In this document: piece after piece, positions 1 through 7,992 of the stretch
How the letters are laid out: the number at the start of each line of letters is the position of its first letter
How positions within the stretch are numbered: the stretch's first letter is position 1
DNA from: Saprospiraceae bacterium
GTDB lineage: Bacteria > Bacteroidota > Bacteroidia > Chitinophagales > Saprospiraceae
Assembly (NCBI GenBank): GCA_013360405.1
Contig: JABWBR010000013.1
Coordinates: 1 to 64,000, forward strand
DNA length: 64,000 nucleotides
Direction of reading: 5' to 3'
Position numbers and translations under genes: made by a program
The notes under the pieces: model-generated
Told to the model about the DNA's origin: nothing
What the model saw: only the letters and a program-made list of their open reading frames with translations
The model's database searches: none

Positions 1-605
1 CGTAGTAGTACAGGGCGATTAGGTCTATTGCTTTCACAAATCAAAGCTAATTCGCTTTGCGCTTTCCTACGTCTGTTTTTTTCAACCCCTAATTCGCATT
101 CTTTATGTTTAAACAATACATTAAACGTGGTCAGGCTGCCGTAAATACGCGTGATATACTGCTGCAGGTTGACTTTTTCTTCGTCGTCAAGGTTGCTGCT
201 GTTGATGCGTTGTTCCATTACCCGTAGCCTGTCTCTTACCATAACGATTTTATGGAAAAAGGTTTCAATGGGAATTTCTTTTTCTTTGAGTTCGGTATCT
301 CCCGGGCGCAGAATCATCACGCCGTCTTTCCAGCGTTCTCCCAATGGCACCTCTTCTGTGATATCTGAAAAAGCCCGCAAGATTTTGATCAGCGATTTTT
401 CGGCATCAGAAAAGGAGAGCGTTTCTTCGGGCGTTACGGCGTCAATGATTTCCCATTTGTCGTATTCTTTGCCTACCTGTTTGATGCCGTACATCATAAA
501 ACAAACTTCGTAAGCCGCGCGGTGCAACCTGATGACTACGCCGTCGCCGTAGGCCGGATGACGCACCCTGGAGCCGATACCCAACAACTTATCCTGCTCG
601 CTCAT
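1..605 (-). CDS. Hypothetical protein, N-terminal part (runs off the left edge)
   Basis: The minus strand is open from an ATG at 605 to base 1, about 201 codons without a stop, so only the N-terminal part of the gene is here. Residues 9-45 include GIGSRVRHPAYGDGVVI, the pattern of a small beta-barrel (Tudor/CarD-like, also seen at the C-terminus of UvrD-type helicases) that often binds RNA polymerase or nucleic acid. The remainder is charged and looks helical (…DRLRVMEQRINSSN…, …KHKECELGVEKNRRKAQSE…). I do not recognise the family; the barrel is a resemblance in pattern only. The gene is divergent from hemE. Confidence 0.65.
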   Translation of the reverse strand, partial: MSEQDKLLGIGSRVRHPAYGDGVVIRLHRAAYEVCFMMYGIKQVGKEYDKWEIIDAVTPEETLSFSDAEKSLIKILRAFSDITEEVPLGERWKDGVMILRPGDTELKEKEIPIETFFHKIVMVRDRLRVMEQRINSSNLDDEEKVNLQQYITRIYGSLTTFNVLFKHKECELGVEKNRRRKAQSELALICESNRPNRPVLL

Positions 606-850
606 AGCGTTTTTTTAGTTTGAATTCGAACGAATAAAAAAGGAATCTATTATGTGCTTACGCGTCAAGCGGCCCCAAGTTAGAGAAAAATGTTAAAAAA
701 ATGGAAGGGCGTCAATCCCCATGTTAAGATATTTATTTTTTTATAATAAAATATTACTCAGTTATAATTTTCTTGTAATATTTTTGTAATCAAATTTAAA
801 AACGAGCGGATACTCAAATCGGGAAAAACAAATTTGGCTAACATTGCCGG
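606..850. promoter_or_regulatory. AT-rich divergent intergenic region upstream of hemE
   Basis: This stretch separates the divergent partial gene and hemE. It contains TATTTTTG at 779-786, a perfect match to the Bacteroidota -7 box (TAnnTTTG) reading toward hemE, which would give a leader of about 60 bases. A clear -33 TTG at the usual 19-23 base spacing is not obvious. I see no RNA gene or ORF in the region. Confidence 0.5.
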
Positions 851-1885
851 ATGAAACCAGTAAACGATCTATTGTTGCGGGTAGCCCGCGGAGGAGAAGT
901 AGAGCGTCCACCTGTGTGGCTGATGCGGCAAGCCGGCCGGATCCTGCCGCAATACCGCGCTATTCGCGAAAAGCTGTCCGATTTTAAAGAATTGGTGGAG
1001 ACCCCGGCGCTGGCTGCCGAGGTGACCATACAGCCTGTAGACGAACTGGGCGTGGACGCGGCCATTTTATTTTCAGATATTCTGGTGATCCCGCAGGCGA
1101 TGGGATTGCCGTATGAAATGGCGGAAAAGCGAGGGCCCTGGTTTCCAAACACCATCCGCTCTGCAGCCGATATTGCGGCATTGCTCGAAGGCGAAGAAGC
1201 GGCGGCGCGACTGCCTTTTGTATACGAAGCGATCAGGCAAACCAACGCGGCCCTGTCGGGGCGGGTTCCGCTCATCGGTTTTGCCGGCGCGCCGTGGACG
1301 CTGTTGGCTTACATGGTGGAGGGCCAGGGTAGCAAGACCTTTACGAAGGCCAAGCAAATGTTGTTTGCCGAGCCTGCATTGGCGCATCGCCTGTTGGAGA
1401 AGATCACCTCGTCGGTTATTGCTTATCTCAAATTAAAAATCGAAGCGGGTGTCCACCTCGTGCAACTTTTCGACTCCTGGGCCGGGTTGCTGGGGCCGGA
1501 GGCTTACCGGACTTTCGCGCTGCCTTACCTCCGGCAGATCTGCGAAGCCATCCCGGAGGCGCCGGTTACTATATTTGCCAAAGGCGCCTGGTTTGCGCTC
1601 GAGGATTTCGCAGCCTTGCCTTGCCAGGTTATCGGCCTTGACTGGACGATGGACCCCGCGCAAAGCCGCAGCAGGGTAGGGGAGCGGCCGGTGTTGCAGG
1701 GCAACCTCGACCCTTGTGTATTATTTGCTCGCGAATCGGAAGTCGTTAGCCAGACCCAACAGATGCTCCGAGATTTTGGGCCCAGGCATATTGCCAATCT
1801 GGGACATGGCGTATATCCCGAAACGCCGCTGGAAAATGTGCGGTGTTTTGTGAATACGGTGAAAAATTACAGGTATGGCAGGTAG
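851..1885 (+). CDS. hemE: Uroporphyrinogen decarboxylase
   Basis: HemE removes the four acetate carboxyls of uroporphyrinogen III to give coproporphyrinogen III, in the cytoplasmic haem pathway. The 344-residue length is typical. Family motifs are all present: the substrate-binding [14 protein letters not shown] (residues 23-36), [13 protein letters not shown] (73-85) with the catalytic Asp, [16 protein letters not shown] near 145, FDSWAGLL near 206, [10 protein letters not shown] near 285, and the C-terminal HGVYPETP. The ATG at 851 gives the expected N-terminus. The gene stands alone: the other haem genes are not adjacent, and accD follows after 120 bases with its own promoter-like box. Confidence 0.97.
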   Translation: MKPVNDLLLRVARGGEVERPPVWLMRQAGRILPQYRAIREKLSDFKELVETPALAAEVTIQPVDELGVDAAILFSDILVIPQAMGLPYEMAEKRGPWFPNTIRSAADIAALLEGEEAAARLPFVYEAIRQTNAALSGRVPLIGFAGAPWTLLAYMVEGQGSKTFTKAKQMLFAEPALAHRLLEKITSSVIAYLKLKIEAGVHLVQLFDSWAGLLGPEAYRTFALPYLRQICEAIPEAPVTIFAKGAWFALEDFAALPCQVIGLDWTMDPAQSRSRVGERPVLQGNLDPCVLFARESEVVSQTQQMLRDFGPRHIANLGHGVYPETPLENVRCFVNTVKNYRYGR

Positions 1886-1911
1886 GTGTGAAATATATGA
1901 ATAGGTTCTAT

Positions 1912-1919
1912 TAACTTTG
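1912..1919 (+). promoter_or_regulatory. -7 promoter box upstream of accD
   Basis: TAACTTTG matches the Bacteroidota -7 consensus TAnnTTTG exactly and lies about 87 bases before the accD start, just beyond the hemE stop. It suggests that accD is transcribed independently of hemE. The -33 element is weak. Confidence 0.5.
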
Positions 1920-2005
1920 TCGCCCGTGGCGCCGTTCACTCGACAGCCATGTACTGCTCACCCAATTTTTCCGGATGATCATATTTATTAGGAAAACATC
2001 GTGTT

Positions 2006-2851
2006 ATGGGATGGTTTAAACGACTAAAAGAAGGTATTCAGACTGCTACGCGCAACAAAAAAGAGGCGCCGGAAGGGCTGTGGTACAAGTGCAAAGAGTG
2101 CAAAGAGACCAGCACGATGAAAGAATTGCGCGAAAACTTCTTCAAGTGCCCGCATTGCGGCCACCACGTGCGCATCGGTTCTCACGATTATTTCGATCTT
2201 ATTTTCGACGGCGACCAATACGAAGAATTATTCACCGATCTGCGCTCCAAGGATATACTCGGGTTCAAAGATTTGAAGCCGTACCCCGAGCGTTTACAGG
2301 AGGCCATGAAAAAATCGGGACTCACCGATGCGATAGCGGTGGCGAGGGGCAAAGTAAACAAGAAAAACCTGGTCATTGCCGCCATGGACTTCAACTTCAT
2401 CGGAGGTTCTATGGGCTCTGTAGTAGGCCAGAAAATAGCCATGGCCATCGATTATTGCCTGGATACCCGCAGCCCGTTGCTCATCATCTCCAAAACCGGC
2501 GGCGCGCGCATGATGGAATCGGCTTTTTCGCTGATGCAGATGGCTAAAACATCGGCCAAGCTCACTCAATTGGCCAAGGCCCGCATCCCTTATTTTTCGC
2601 TGCTCACCGACCCCACTACAGGCGGCGTGACAGCTTCCTTTGCGATGCTCGGCGACATTAATTTTTCCGAACCGGCTGCATTGATCGGTTTTGCCGGCCC
2701 TCGCGTTATTAAGGAAACGATCAAAAAAGATTTACCTGAAGGGTTTCAAACTTCCGAATTCCTGCTGGAACACGGCTTTCTCGATTTCATCACCGACCGC
2801 AAAGATTTGAGAGAAACGCTTTCCGATTTGTTAAACCTTTACGACTTATAG
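2006..2851 (+). CDS. accD: Acetyl-CoA carboxylase carboxyltransferase subunit beta
   Basis: AccD with AccA transfers the carboxyl group from carboxybiotin to acetyl-CoA, giving malonyl-CoA for fatty-acid synthesis. The N-terminal zinc ribbon is intact: C29-x2-C32 and C48-x2-C51 (WYKCKECKE, FKCPHCGHH). The carboxyltransferase fold follows, with MDFNFIGGSMGSVVGQKI and TGGARMMES, then PTTGGVTASFAMLGD and IGFAGPRVI. At 281 residues it has the usual length. The cupin gene starts 2 bases after the stop and is probably cotranscribed. Confidence 0.97.
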   Translation: MGWFKRLKEGIQTATRNKKEAPEGLWYKCKECKETSTMKELRENFFKCPHCGHHVRIGSHDYFDLIFDGDQYEELFTDLRSKDILGFKDLKPYPERLQEAMKKSGLTDAIAVARGKVNKKNLVIAAMDFNFIGGSMGSVVGQKIAMAIDYCLDTRSPLLIISKTGGARMMESAFSLMQMAKTSAKLTQLAKARIPYFSLLTDPTTGGVTASFAMLGDINFSEPAALIGFAGPRVIKETIKKDLPEGFQTSEFLLEHGFLDFITDRKDLRETLSDLLNLYDL

Positions 2852-2853
2852 AT

Positions 2854-3177
2854 ATGTCTCCTTTTGTTGCTATACAGGATATTCCTGAAAAAGAAATCAT
2901 TAAAGGGTATCACGCCCGTATGATACATATGGAAGGTGTCACCGTGGCCCATTTTCGCGTGGAGGCCGGCAGTGCGTTGCCCCAGCATCACCACATTCAC
3001 GAGCAGATCTCCAATATCATTAGCGGTACTTTTGAGATGACCGTAGATGGCGTTACGAAGGTTTGTACTGCTGGTGATGTAGTGGCTATCCCCTCCAACG
3101 TGCCCCATAGCGCCATCGCGCTCTCAGATTGCTACATCGTGGATGTGTTTTGTCCTGTGCGGGAAGATTACCGTTGA
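2854..3177 (+). CDS. Small single-domain cupin protein
   Basis: This 107-residue protein is a single cupin barrel. Motif 1 is GSALPQHHHIHEQISNIISG (residues 39-58), with clustered histidines and Glu50 as likely metal ligands; motif 2 is AIPSNVPHSA (78-87), which gives the last histidine. Such proteins bind Fe, Mn or Zn and act as small isomerases, dioxygenases or sugar- or metabolite-binding proteins, so the substrate cannot be read from sequence. It lies 2 bases behind accD, which suggests cotranscription but not a shared function. The stop is followed directly by an inverted word repeat that probably ends the transcript. Confidence 0.85.
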   Translation: MSPFVAIQDIPEKEIIKGYHARMIHMEGVTVAHFRVEAGSALPQHHHIHEQISNIISGTFEMTVDGVTKVCTAGDVVAIPSNVPHSAIALSDCYIVDVFCPVREDYR

Positions 3178-3179
3178 GG

Positions 3180-3266
3180 TTAGCAATTAGCATTTAGCAG
3201 TTAGGGCTTAGGGCTTAGCAGCTAACCGCTAAGCCCTAATTGCTAAGCCCTGAGCCCTAATTGCTG
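3180..3266. repeat. Word-palindrome (TTAGCA / GGGCTTAG words) between convergent genes
   Basis: The left arm is made of tandem variants of TTAGCA and GGGCTTA; the right arm holds the complementary words CTAAGCCC and AATTGCTAA. The arms can pair over most of their length around CAGCTAACCGC. It fills the gap between the convergent cupin and antiporter genes and probably terminates transcription both ways. The same words recur near 15571-15636, 26300-26369 and 40389-40456. Confidence 0.85.
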
Positions 3267-3270
3267 ATAA

Positions 3271-4353
3271 CTAAATCTTCTCCCGTTTTCGAATCGTCCT
3301 TACCGTAACCACAATCAGGGTGAGTACCGTAATAGGCACTACAAACCACATCATCGTATGGCTGAAAAACGGCAGCGCATCGTGGTGGGACGCCGAGAGG
3401 ATGAGGTATACGGTATAGGCGACATAATATCCCAGAAAAACAAAACCTTCCCAGCGGGAAATAATGTTGCCGGTAAAAAAGATGGGTAAACAAGCCAGGG
3501 CCACGGCAATCATGACCGGTATGTCAAAACTAAGTGCGGAAGTAGACACGGGCAGGCCGCCTTGTGACACGGTAGCTGTGAGGCCTAATACAGCCAGAAT
3601 ATTAAATATATTGCTACCCACGACATTGCCTACTGCGATATCGCGTTCTCCTCTAATACTGGCAATCACGGAAGTTGCCACTTCGGGCATAGAAGTGCCG
3701 GCGGCTACGATAGTAAGGCCCACGATGAGGTCGCTCACCCCCAATTTTTGCGCAATCTCTACAGCGCCGTTGACCAGCCAGCGGGAGCCAAGTACAAGTA
3801 TCACCAGTCCGAAAATCACAAGAAGTGCGTTGATCAGATAACTTGTGGGCTTTTTTTCTATTTCTTTTCCAAATTCAGCATTGTATTCAGCTTTTACAGA
3901 TTTGCTCTTTTCCTTTCTACTTTGGCGAATGAGGAAAAAAGTATATCCGATAATGCCTGCAAATAACACAATACCCTCAATCTGGGATATAGAGCCGTTC
4001 CAAGCCATCATCATCATTAGCAAAGAGCTGCCAATCATTAGCGGTACATCGAGGCGGACGAGTTGTTGGGCAACTACCAAAGGTGTAATGATGCCCGATA
4101 TGCCCAAAATAAACAACACATTGAAAATATTGCTGCCCACCACGTTGCCTACGGCAATTTCGGAACTACCATTGAGTGATGACATGACACTCACAGCCAT
4201 TTCGGGTGAACTGGTGCCAAAAGCTACAATAGTCAATCCGATAACGAGGGGAGAAATACCCATCGCAGCTGCCAGCTTGGAAGCGCCTTTAACGAGCAAT
4301 TCAGCACCAATAACGAGCATGACGAGCCCTACAATAAGCATTAATATAGGCAT
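3271..4353 (-). CDS. CaCA-family Ca2+(cation)/Na+ or H+ antiporter, YrbG-like
   Basis: This is a 360-residue inner-membrane protein of about ten hydrophobic segments with the internal duplication diagnostic of the Ca2+:cation antiporter family. Repeat 1 has GISPLVIGLTIVAFGTSSPE (about 32-51) followed by GNVVGSNIFNVLFILG. Repeat 2 has GVSDLIVGLTIVAAGTSMPE followed by GNVVGSNIFNILAVLG. The GTSxPE and GSNIFN segments carry the acidic and Asn ion ligands. The central loop is rich in Lys/Glu, as in YrbG. The counter-ion (Na+, K+ or H+) cannot be read from sequence. It is transcribed alone and ends at a word-palindrome. Confidence 0.93.
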   Translation of the reverse strand: MPILMLIVGLVMLVIGAELLVKGASKLAAAMGISPLVIGLTIVAFGTSSPEMAVSVMSSLNGSSEIAVGNVVGSNIFNVLFILGISGIITPLVVAQQLVRLDVPLMIGSSLLMMMMAWNGSISQIEGIVLFAGIIGYTFFLIRQSRKEKSKSVKAEYNAEFGKEIEKKPTSYLINALLVIFGLVILVLGSRWLVNGAVEIAQKLGVSDLIVGLTIVAAGTSMPEVATSVIASIRGERDIAVGNVVGSNIFNILAVLGLTATVSQGGLPVSTSALSFDIPVMIAVALACLPIFFTGNIISRWEGFVFLGYYVAYTVYLILSASHHDALPFFSHTMMWFVVPITVLTLIVVTVRTIRKREKI

Positions 4354-4429
4354 ATGGACTTATTTTGGGTGAAAACCGCCCCAAAATAAAGTATTCAGCA
4401 GCAAGTAAAGGTATTTGTGTTAAAAAAAA

Positions 4430-5701
4430 TCAGGCACATTGTTTAATCTGCCGCAGCAAAGCGGTGGTTTTTTCGCTGGGTGCTGCGCCAAGGCGTTGAT
4501 GCAAAAGTGATTTGCACACCTCGAATTGTTGCAAGGCTTTGTCAATCAGTCCCATCGCCGAATAACAAAACATAAGCCGCCGGTGCGAGGCTTCGCTAAG
4601 CGGGTCTATGTCGAGTAGTCGTTGAGAAAGATTGACGGCAAGTTGGTATTGTGTTTGTTCTGAATAGTGTTGAGCCAATTTATCAAGGGCAGGCAGGTAT
4701 TGTTCGCGAAGCCTGTCGCATTCGCGGGCGGCCCAGGAGTCTTCACAAAAGGCCTCCAGAAATTGCCCTTTGTAATAGGCAAAGGCGCGATGAAAAGCAT
4801 GCAGGGCTTCTTCGGGTAGGTTGTTTCTTTCTTTGAGGTAAGCTTCTTTCAGGCTGTTGGTAAAAGCTGCTGCGTCGGAGGTGATAGTCAGTCTACGGTG
4901 AAAACTATAGAGTTGGTCTTTAAATAACAGGTTTTCACCGCCTATGCCTTGTGCATCGAGCCATTGGCGGATATGCCAGACGGCGTTGTTGAGGGAATTG
5001 CGGGCAGAATCGCCGTCTACATCCGGCCAAAGCCAGTCGATAATCCTGTCGCGGTGCACCGCCCTCGGATGTTGGTAAAGCAGATAGGCCAGCAGGATTT
5101 TTTGCTTTCTCGTAAGTTCGCAGACAAGTGGTCGGCCTTTGTAATACAACAAAAACTCGCCAAAATATTGCACGCGCAGGGCATTTTCAGGCAGGGATAC
5201 TTCATTTTTATCGTGCAACCAGGCGGGAATAATGCCCATTTGGTAGCCCCCCAGCAGCCAATCGCAGAGCATCTCCGTGAGCGGTTTATTTTTTTTGGTC
5301 GAAATGGGGTCGATTTCCCTAACCTTTTTATACGCATGCCGTTCCACACGTTGAAGCAGCAGCGCTTCATCGGCTGCAGGCCAAAACAGAAAATCAAAAA
5401 ACTCGTATTGGAATGCATCGAGTATCTGTTCGCGGCAGGTAGTGGCCGCGATAAGTAAAAGTGGAATATTTTGGATTTTGTGTAACTTGCAGTCTCGAAC
5501 TTCTTGAAGTTTCACTAAACCCTCTTCTTGTTTTCCCGGATCGTGATTCACGATAATCATTGAAAACTCGCCCAAATAATCCAAATAATCAGCCGGAAAG
5601 CTGAATGGCAAGTCGACGACTTCAAACTCTTCGCCGCAGATGGCGCTGAGTTTGGTTTTGGTAAGCAATGCGCTTCCAATAAGTAGTAGTTTGGGGGGCA
5701 T
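4430..5701 (-). CDS. SARP-like transcriptional regulator with degenerate receiver and BTAD domain
   Basis: There are three parts. Residues 1-130 resemble a response-regulator receiver fold (MPPKLLLIGSALLTKTKL…, a LLLIAATT strand), but the acidic pocket and phospho-Asp are missing. Residues about 195-270 form a winged helix of the OmpR/SARP kind (LTRKQKILLAYLLYQHPRAV, …DRIIDWLWPD…SARNSLNNAVWHIRQWL). Residues 275-420 are a bacterial transcriptional activator domain of TPR-like helices (…DPLSEASHRRLMFCYSAMG…). SARP/AfsR-type regulators activate genes by binding direct repeats near -35. It is divergent from the small CxxC protein at 5776; no target can be named. The receiver is probably signal-independent. 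Confidence 0.82.
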   Translation of the reverse strand: MPPKLLLIGSALLTKTKLSAICGEEFEVVDLPFSFPADYLDYLGEFSMIIVNHDPGKQEEGLVKLQEVRDCKLHKIQNIPLLLIAATTCREQILDAFQYEFFDFLFWPAADEALLLQRVERHAYKKVREIDPISTKKNKPLTEMLCDWLLGGYQMGIIPAWLHDKNEVSLPENALRVQYFGEFLLYYKGRPLVCELTRKQKILLAYLLYQHPRAVHRDRIIDWLWPDVDGDSARNSLNNAVWHIRQWLDAQGIGGENLLFKDQLYSFHRRLTITSDAAAFTNSLKEAYLKERNNLPEEALHAFHRAFAYYKGQFLEAFCEDSWAARECDRLREQYLPALDKLAQHYSEQTQYQLAVNLSQRLLDIDPLSEASHRRLMFCYSAMGLIDKALQQFEVCKSLLHQRLGAAPSEKTTALLRQIKQCA

Positions 5702-5775
5702 GGTGTTCGCTTTTGGCTTTCTTAACTATATACTCCGAAGGGTTCATTCATTACAAATCATAATCGGTAAACGCT

Positions 5776-6000
5776 ATGCAATTGCATTTTTCTTCAGGTA
5801 GTCCGGATTCTCACGTTTGCGAAAGCCGCCGCGAAGGCGACTGGATTGTATTCACTTGTCCCCAATGCGAGGAATTTGAACGCAGAATTAATTTTGAAAC
5901 AGGAGAGCATCATACGGCACCATCGGCAAACCCCAATATTTTGCATCAGGGGAGTTTTATGCCCGCCGGTTTCGAGGCAGATCTCTTAGGCGCGAATTGA
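5776..6000 (+). CDS. Small hypothetical protein with one CPxC knuckle
   Basis: This 74-residue cytoplasmic protein has a single zinc-knuckle-like TCPQCEEFERR (C28, C31) and an earlier Cys15; there is no second CxxC, so any metal site would be partial or shared in a dimer. I do not recognise the family. Its codon use resembles its neighbours, and it is divergently placed from the BTAD regulator with a 74-base shared upstream region, so it may be a target of that regulator. Two word-palindromes follow its stop. Real gene status is likely but not certain. Confidence 0.6.
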   Translation: MQLHFSSGSPDSHVCESRREGDWIVFTCPQCEEFERRINFETGEHHTAPSANPNILHQGSFMPAGFEADLLGAN

Positions 6001-6010
6001 TTGCGGATTT

Positions 6011-6062
6011 GCGAATTCGGATTGCGGATTTTTCTTAGATGAAATCCGCAATCCGAATTCCG
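6011..6062. repeat. Perfect 19-bp inverted repeat (GGATTGCGGATTT word)
   Basis: GAATTCGGATTGCGGATTT at 6013-6031 is the exact reverse complement of 6042-6060, with a 10-base loop. The word GATTGCGGATTTGC begins just 3' of the stop of the 74-residue gene. It is the first of two stem-loops in this convergent junction and a likely terminator. Confidence 0.85.
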
Positions 6063-6108
6063 AAATTTGTTTAGTAAAGATACGAAAAAAATAAATATAC
6101 GAGGTGCC

Positions 6109-6192
6109 TTGAATAGGATTTAAGGATGAAAAGATGCGCAGGATATTGAATTTCAATCTTGTGTATCCTTTAATCCTTAAATCCTGTTCAAG
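6109..6192. repeat. Word-palindrome (AGGATTTAAGGAT word)
   Basis: The left arm 6109-6150 and right arm 6152-6192 pair over about 40 bases (CTTGAAxAGGATTTAAGGAT… against its complement) with scattered mismatches and almost no loop. It is built from variants of AAGGATTTAAGGATTAAAGG. It ends about 16 bases before the stop of the minus-strand YegP-like gene and probably terminates that transcript. Confidence 0.8.
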
Positions 6193-6208
6193 AACACGCA
6201 GCATTTCA

Positions 6209-7153
6209 TTAAAATACCTGCATAAGACATTCGGTGGGCCATTGATCTGAATTGCAACGAGCAACGGCATGTATGCGATACAATCCGCTCGAGAAATGGG
6301 CGGCGGGAAGAGCGAATAAAATTTGGCCTTTTTCAGACACGTGTACCTGCGACAGGTTTAAAGCCAGGTGTTGTTTGCCGCCGATAGCCTGCGCGTTTAC
6401 TTCCAGTTCTATTTGGGGTACTTTGCGACTTCCGAGGGTGAGTTCCATGACAAGTTCCACCGATGCATTGGTTTGGGGAGCTGCGCCGGGTTGGATCTCC
6501 CAAGGGCGGTTTACGATGCGGAGCGAAGCTACGTGGACTGCATTTGTGCCGGATGGAGGCGTTGTTGCCGGCAGCCTCATTTGTATGAAGTTGCCGATAA
6601 CCTCGGGATGCAGACCTTGCAGGGCCATGCTATTACCGCTTTGCAAGTGCTCGATCCGACCTTTGAGGGTTTTTCCTTTATCCGCGTCGTAGTATTCGAT
6701 GCGGAAAGTGTATTTGGCTGCGCCTTCAACCGGTGGTGCAAGGTCGGCGCTGCGCGCCTTGGCGGTTGTTTCCTGTGGTATTTCAGCAATAGGTTGTTCG
6801 GATTGGGCTACCTGTTGAAGATAACCGATGGCCATCAACATCTTATCTGCGTCGTCGTAAGTAATACTCCGGCCAATTTCCTGATGGTTGCCGGCGTGCA
6901 GGGTAAAGTAATAAGCGCCGGCTTCTTCATTGGTTTTGAATTGTTTGGGTTTTGACGCATTGCGAATGACGGCATTCAGGCCGGCGGAGGCATTGTCTTT
7001 GGCATTATAGGCCTGGCTAAAAAAGATGGGCCTGCCATGCACATCGCCGCAGCAAAAATAGTACAACCTGCTTGCCTTATCTTCAAAAAGTTGAAAGCCC
7101 GGCAGGGCGTGTGGAGGCGCCGGATTCTGACGGCTTTTGTTGGCTGATTTCAT
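6209..7153 (-). CDS. Hypothetical protein with two YegP/DUF1508-like repeats
   Basis: This 314-residue protein has no signal peptide. Residues about 22-70 (RLYYFCCGDVHGRPIFFSQ…NAVIRNA) and 74-115 (GAYYFTLHAGNHQEIGRSI…) look like tandem DUF1508/YegP modules, small alpha-beta units of unknown role whose pattern is YFxLxAxNGQxI. After a Pro/Ala linker, residues about 150-314 form two beta-rich stretches; the last (…SSGLYRIHAVARC) shares a GxYRxxA signature with the protein encoded at 7269. That suggests the two neighbouring genes carry a related module. Function unknown; an accessory role together with the 7269 product is inference. Confidence 0.65.
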   Translation of the reverse strand: MKSANKSRQNPAPPHALPGFQLFEDKASRLYYFCCGDVHGRPIFFSQAYNAKDNASAGLNAVIRNASKPKQFKTNEEAGAYYFTLHAGNHQEIGRSITYDDADKMLMAIGYLQQVAQSEQPIAEIPQETTAKARSADLAPPVEGAAKYTFRIEYYDADKGKTLKGRIEHLQSGNSMALQGLHPEVIGNFIQMRLPATTPPSGTNAVHVASLRIVNRPWEIQPGAAPQTNASVELVMELTLGSRKVPQIELEVNAQAIGGKQHLALNLSQVHVSEKGQILFALPAAHFSSGLYRIHAVARCNSDQWPTECLMQVF

Positions 7154-7179
7154 GGCTCAGGCGGTTTTTTGTGGGAAAG

Positions 7180-7258
7180 TCGATGAAGAGAAGGAGGGAG
7201 GATGAGAGGGAGAGAGGGTGGGAATAATTCCTGCCTTCTCTCCTCTTATTTCTCCCTC
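7180..7258. repeat. Imperfect GAGGGAGA / TCTCCCTC word-palindrome
   Basis: A purine run of GAGGG words (about 7186-7220) faces a pyrimidine run of TCTCCTC words (about 7234-7258). It lies between the two codirectional minus-strand genes at 7269 and 6209. A similar GAGGG/CCCTC pair is at 23703-23806. It probably forms a weak stem-loop. Confidence 0.55.
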
Positions 7259-7268
7259 AGCCTGTTGC

Positions 7269-7739
7269 TTACGCGGCCTGATAGAACTGGATCAAGCCGA
7301 GGTCTGCGAAAGCGACAACCGGTGCTTTTGCGCCGCCGGGGCCTTCCAGGTTGATGATAGCCAACAGGCGGTAAACGCCTTCTTCCACTTCATTAGCGGG
7401 GATGTTGACCTTTACGGTGTAGTCGTTGACCAGTGCGGGAACGAACGGCGTAGCGGCTTTAAAGTCTTGTGCGAATTCGCCGCCGCCCATTTTTTCGAGG
7501 ATCACTTTGCATTTCCAGGTGCCGCTCATCAACAGCGCCAAGCCGCCTTGAACCCTCCATTTCAGGGTTACGATAGAGGATTGATCGGTTTGGATAAAGC
7601 GGTTGGTAACGGTGGGGTCAAACGGACCCGGTGCGGGGAATGTGCCACCTGTGTCGGCGCCTTCCGTCATAATGGCAAAAGAGCCGTTTTGGATGGTAAA
7701 GTTGCCGGCTACGTTGGTTTCAAAATGCAGATCTGCCAT
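7269..7739 (-). CDS. Hypothetical beta-rich protein, 156 residues
   Basis: I do not recognise the family. The sequence (MADLHFETNVAGNFTIQNG…) predicts a beta sandwich with no signal peptide, no cysteine cluster and one cysteine (GTWKCKVI). The segment VNIPANEVEEGVYRLLAIIN resembles the C-terminal GLYRIHAVA segment of the next gene downstream (6209-7153), so the two products may share a fold. The start at 7739 is chosen because MADLHFETN is a plausible N-terminus. A promoter box at 7859-7866 leaves a leader of about 115 bases, which could hold a small upstream ORF. Confidence 0.65.
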   Translation of the reverse strand: MADLHFETNVAGNFTIQNGSFAIMTEGADTGGTFPAPGPFDPTVTNRFIQTDQSSIVTLKWRVQGGLALLMSGTWKCKVILEKMGGGEFAQDFKAATPFVPALVNDYTVKVNIPANEVEEGVYRLLAIINLEGPGGAKAPVVAFADLGLIQFYQAA

Positions 7740-7855
7740 GGTTCTTTAGGTTTGTGCAATTTGGGTAAAGACAGGTTCACGGCGCCCGTAGGCTGTACTT
7801 CGCCCGCATTGCGGTGAATTTGGTTTTTGATGAAATTGTTCATTTCGTGAACCAT
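7709..7855 (-). CDS. Possible small ORF, 48 residues, overlapping the 7269 gene
   Basis: An ATG at 7855 (or in-frame at 7843) opens a 48-codon frame that stops at 7709 inside the start of the next gene: MVHEMNNFIKNQIHRNAGEV, then …VNLSLPKLHKPKEPWQ. The -7 box TACTTTTG at 7859-7866 would place the transcript start almost on the first ATG, so 7843 is the better start. Overlap with the downstream start by about 30 bases would allow coupled translation. It could equally be an untranslated leader. Confidence 0.3.
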   Translation of the reverse strand: MVHEMNNFIKNQIHRNAGEVQPTGAVNLSLPKLHKPKEPWQICILKPT

Positions 7856-7858
7856 GGA

Positions 7859-7866
7859 CAAAAGTA
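7859..7866 (-). promoter_or_regulatory. -7 promoter box for the 7269 gene
   Basis: The minus strand reads TACTTTTG, a perfect TAnnTTTG, ahead of the small ORF and the 7269 gene. It lies just downstream of the GAGGATTT word-palindrome, which probably insulates it from the lipoprotein gene. Confidence 0.5.
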
Positions 7867-7916
7867 TTCCCGCCGGCTTAATACCCGGTTAATTTGCGCT
7901 TAATTGTTAATTAAAT

Positions 7917-7992
7917 TTGAGGATTTGAGGATTTGAGGATTTGAGGATTTGAGGATTTTGGTTACTTAAATCAAATCCTCAAATCCTCAATT
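7917..7992. repeat. Word-palindrome (8-nt word GAGGATTT)
   Basis: Four to five tandem copies of GAGGATTT form the left arm and two to three copies of AAATCCTC form the right arm, with loop TGGTTACTTAAATC. The right arm touches the stop codon of the minus-strand lipoprotein gene: its TAA is followed at once by TTGAGGATTTGAGG. A likely terminator for that gene. Confidence 0.85.

Noticed and set aside
838-1275. 145-codon minus-strand ORF
   Set aside because: Antisense to hemE, with a Ser/Arg-rich random-like product.
2188-2448. 86-codon minus-strand ORF opposite accD
   Set aside because: Antisense shadow; accD has strong family motifs in the other strand.
4949-5458. 169-codon plus-strand ORF
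   Set aside because: Antisense shadow of the BTAD regulator with no recognisable protein character.
5986-6270. 94-codon minus-strand ORF
   Set aside because: It reads through the two palindromes and its residues are encoded by the words themselves.
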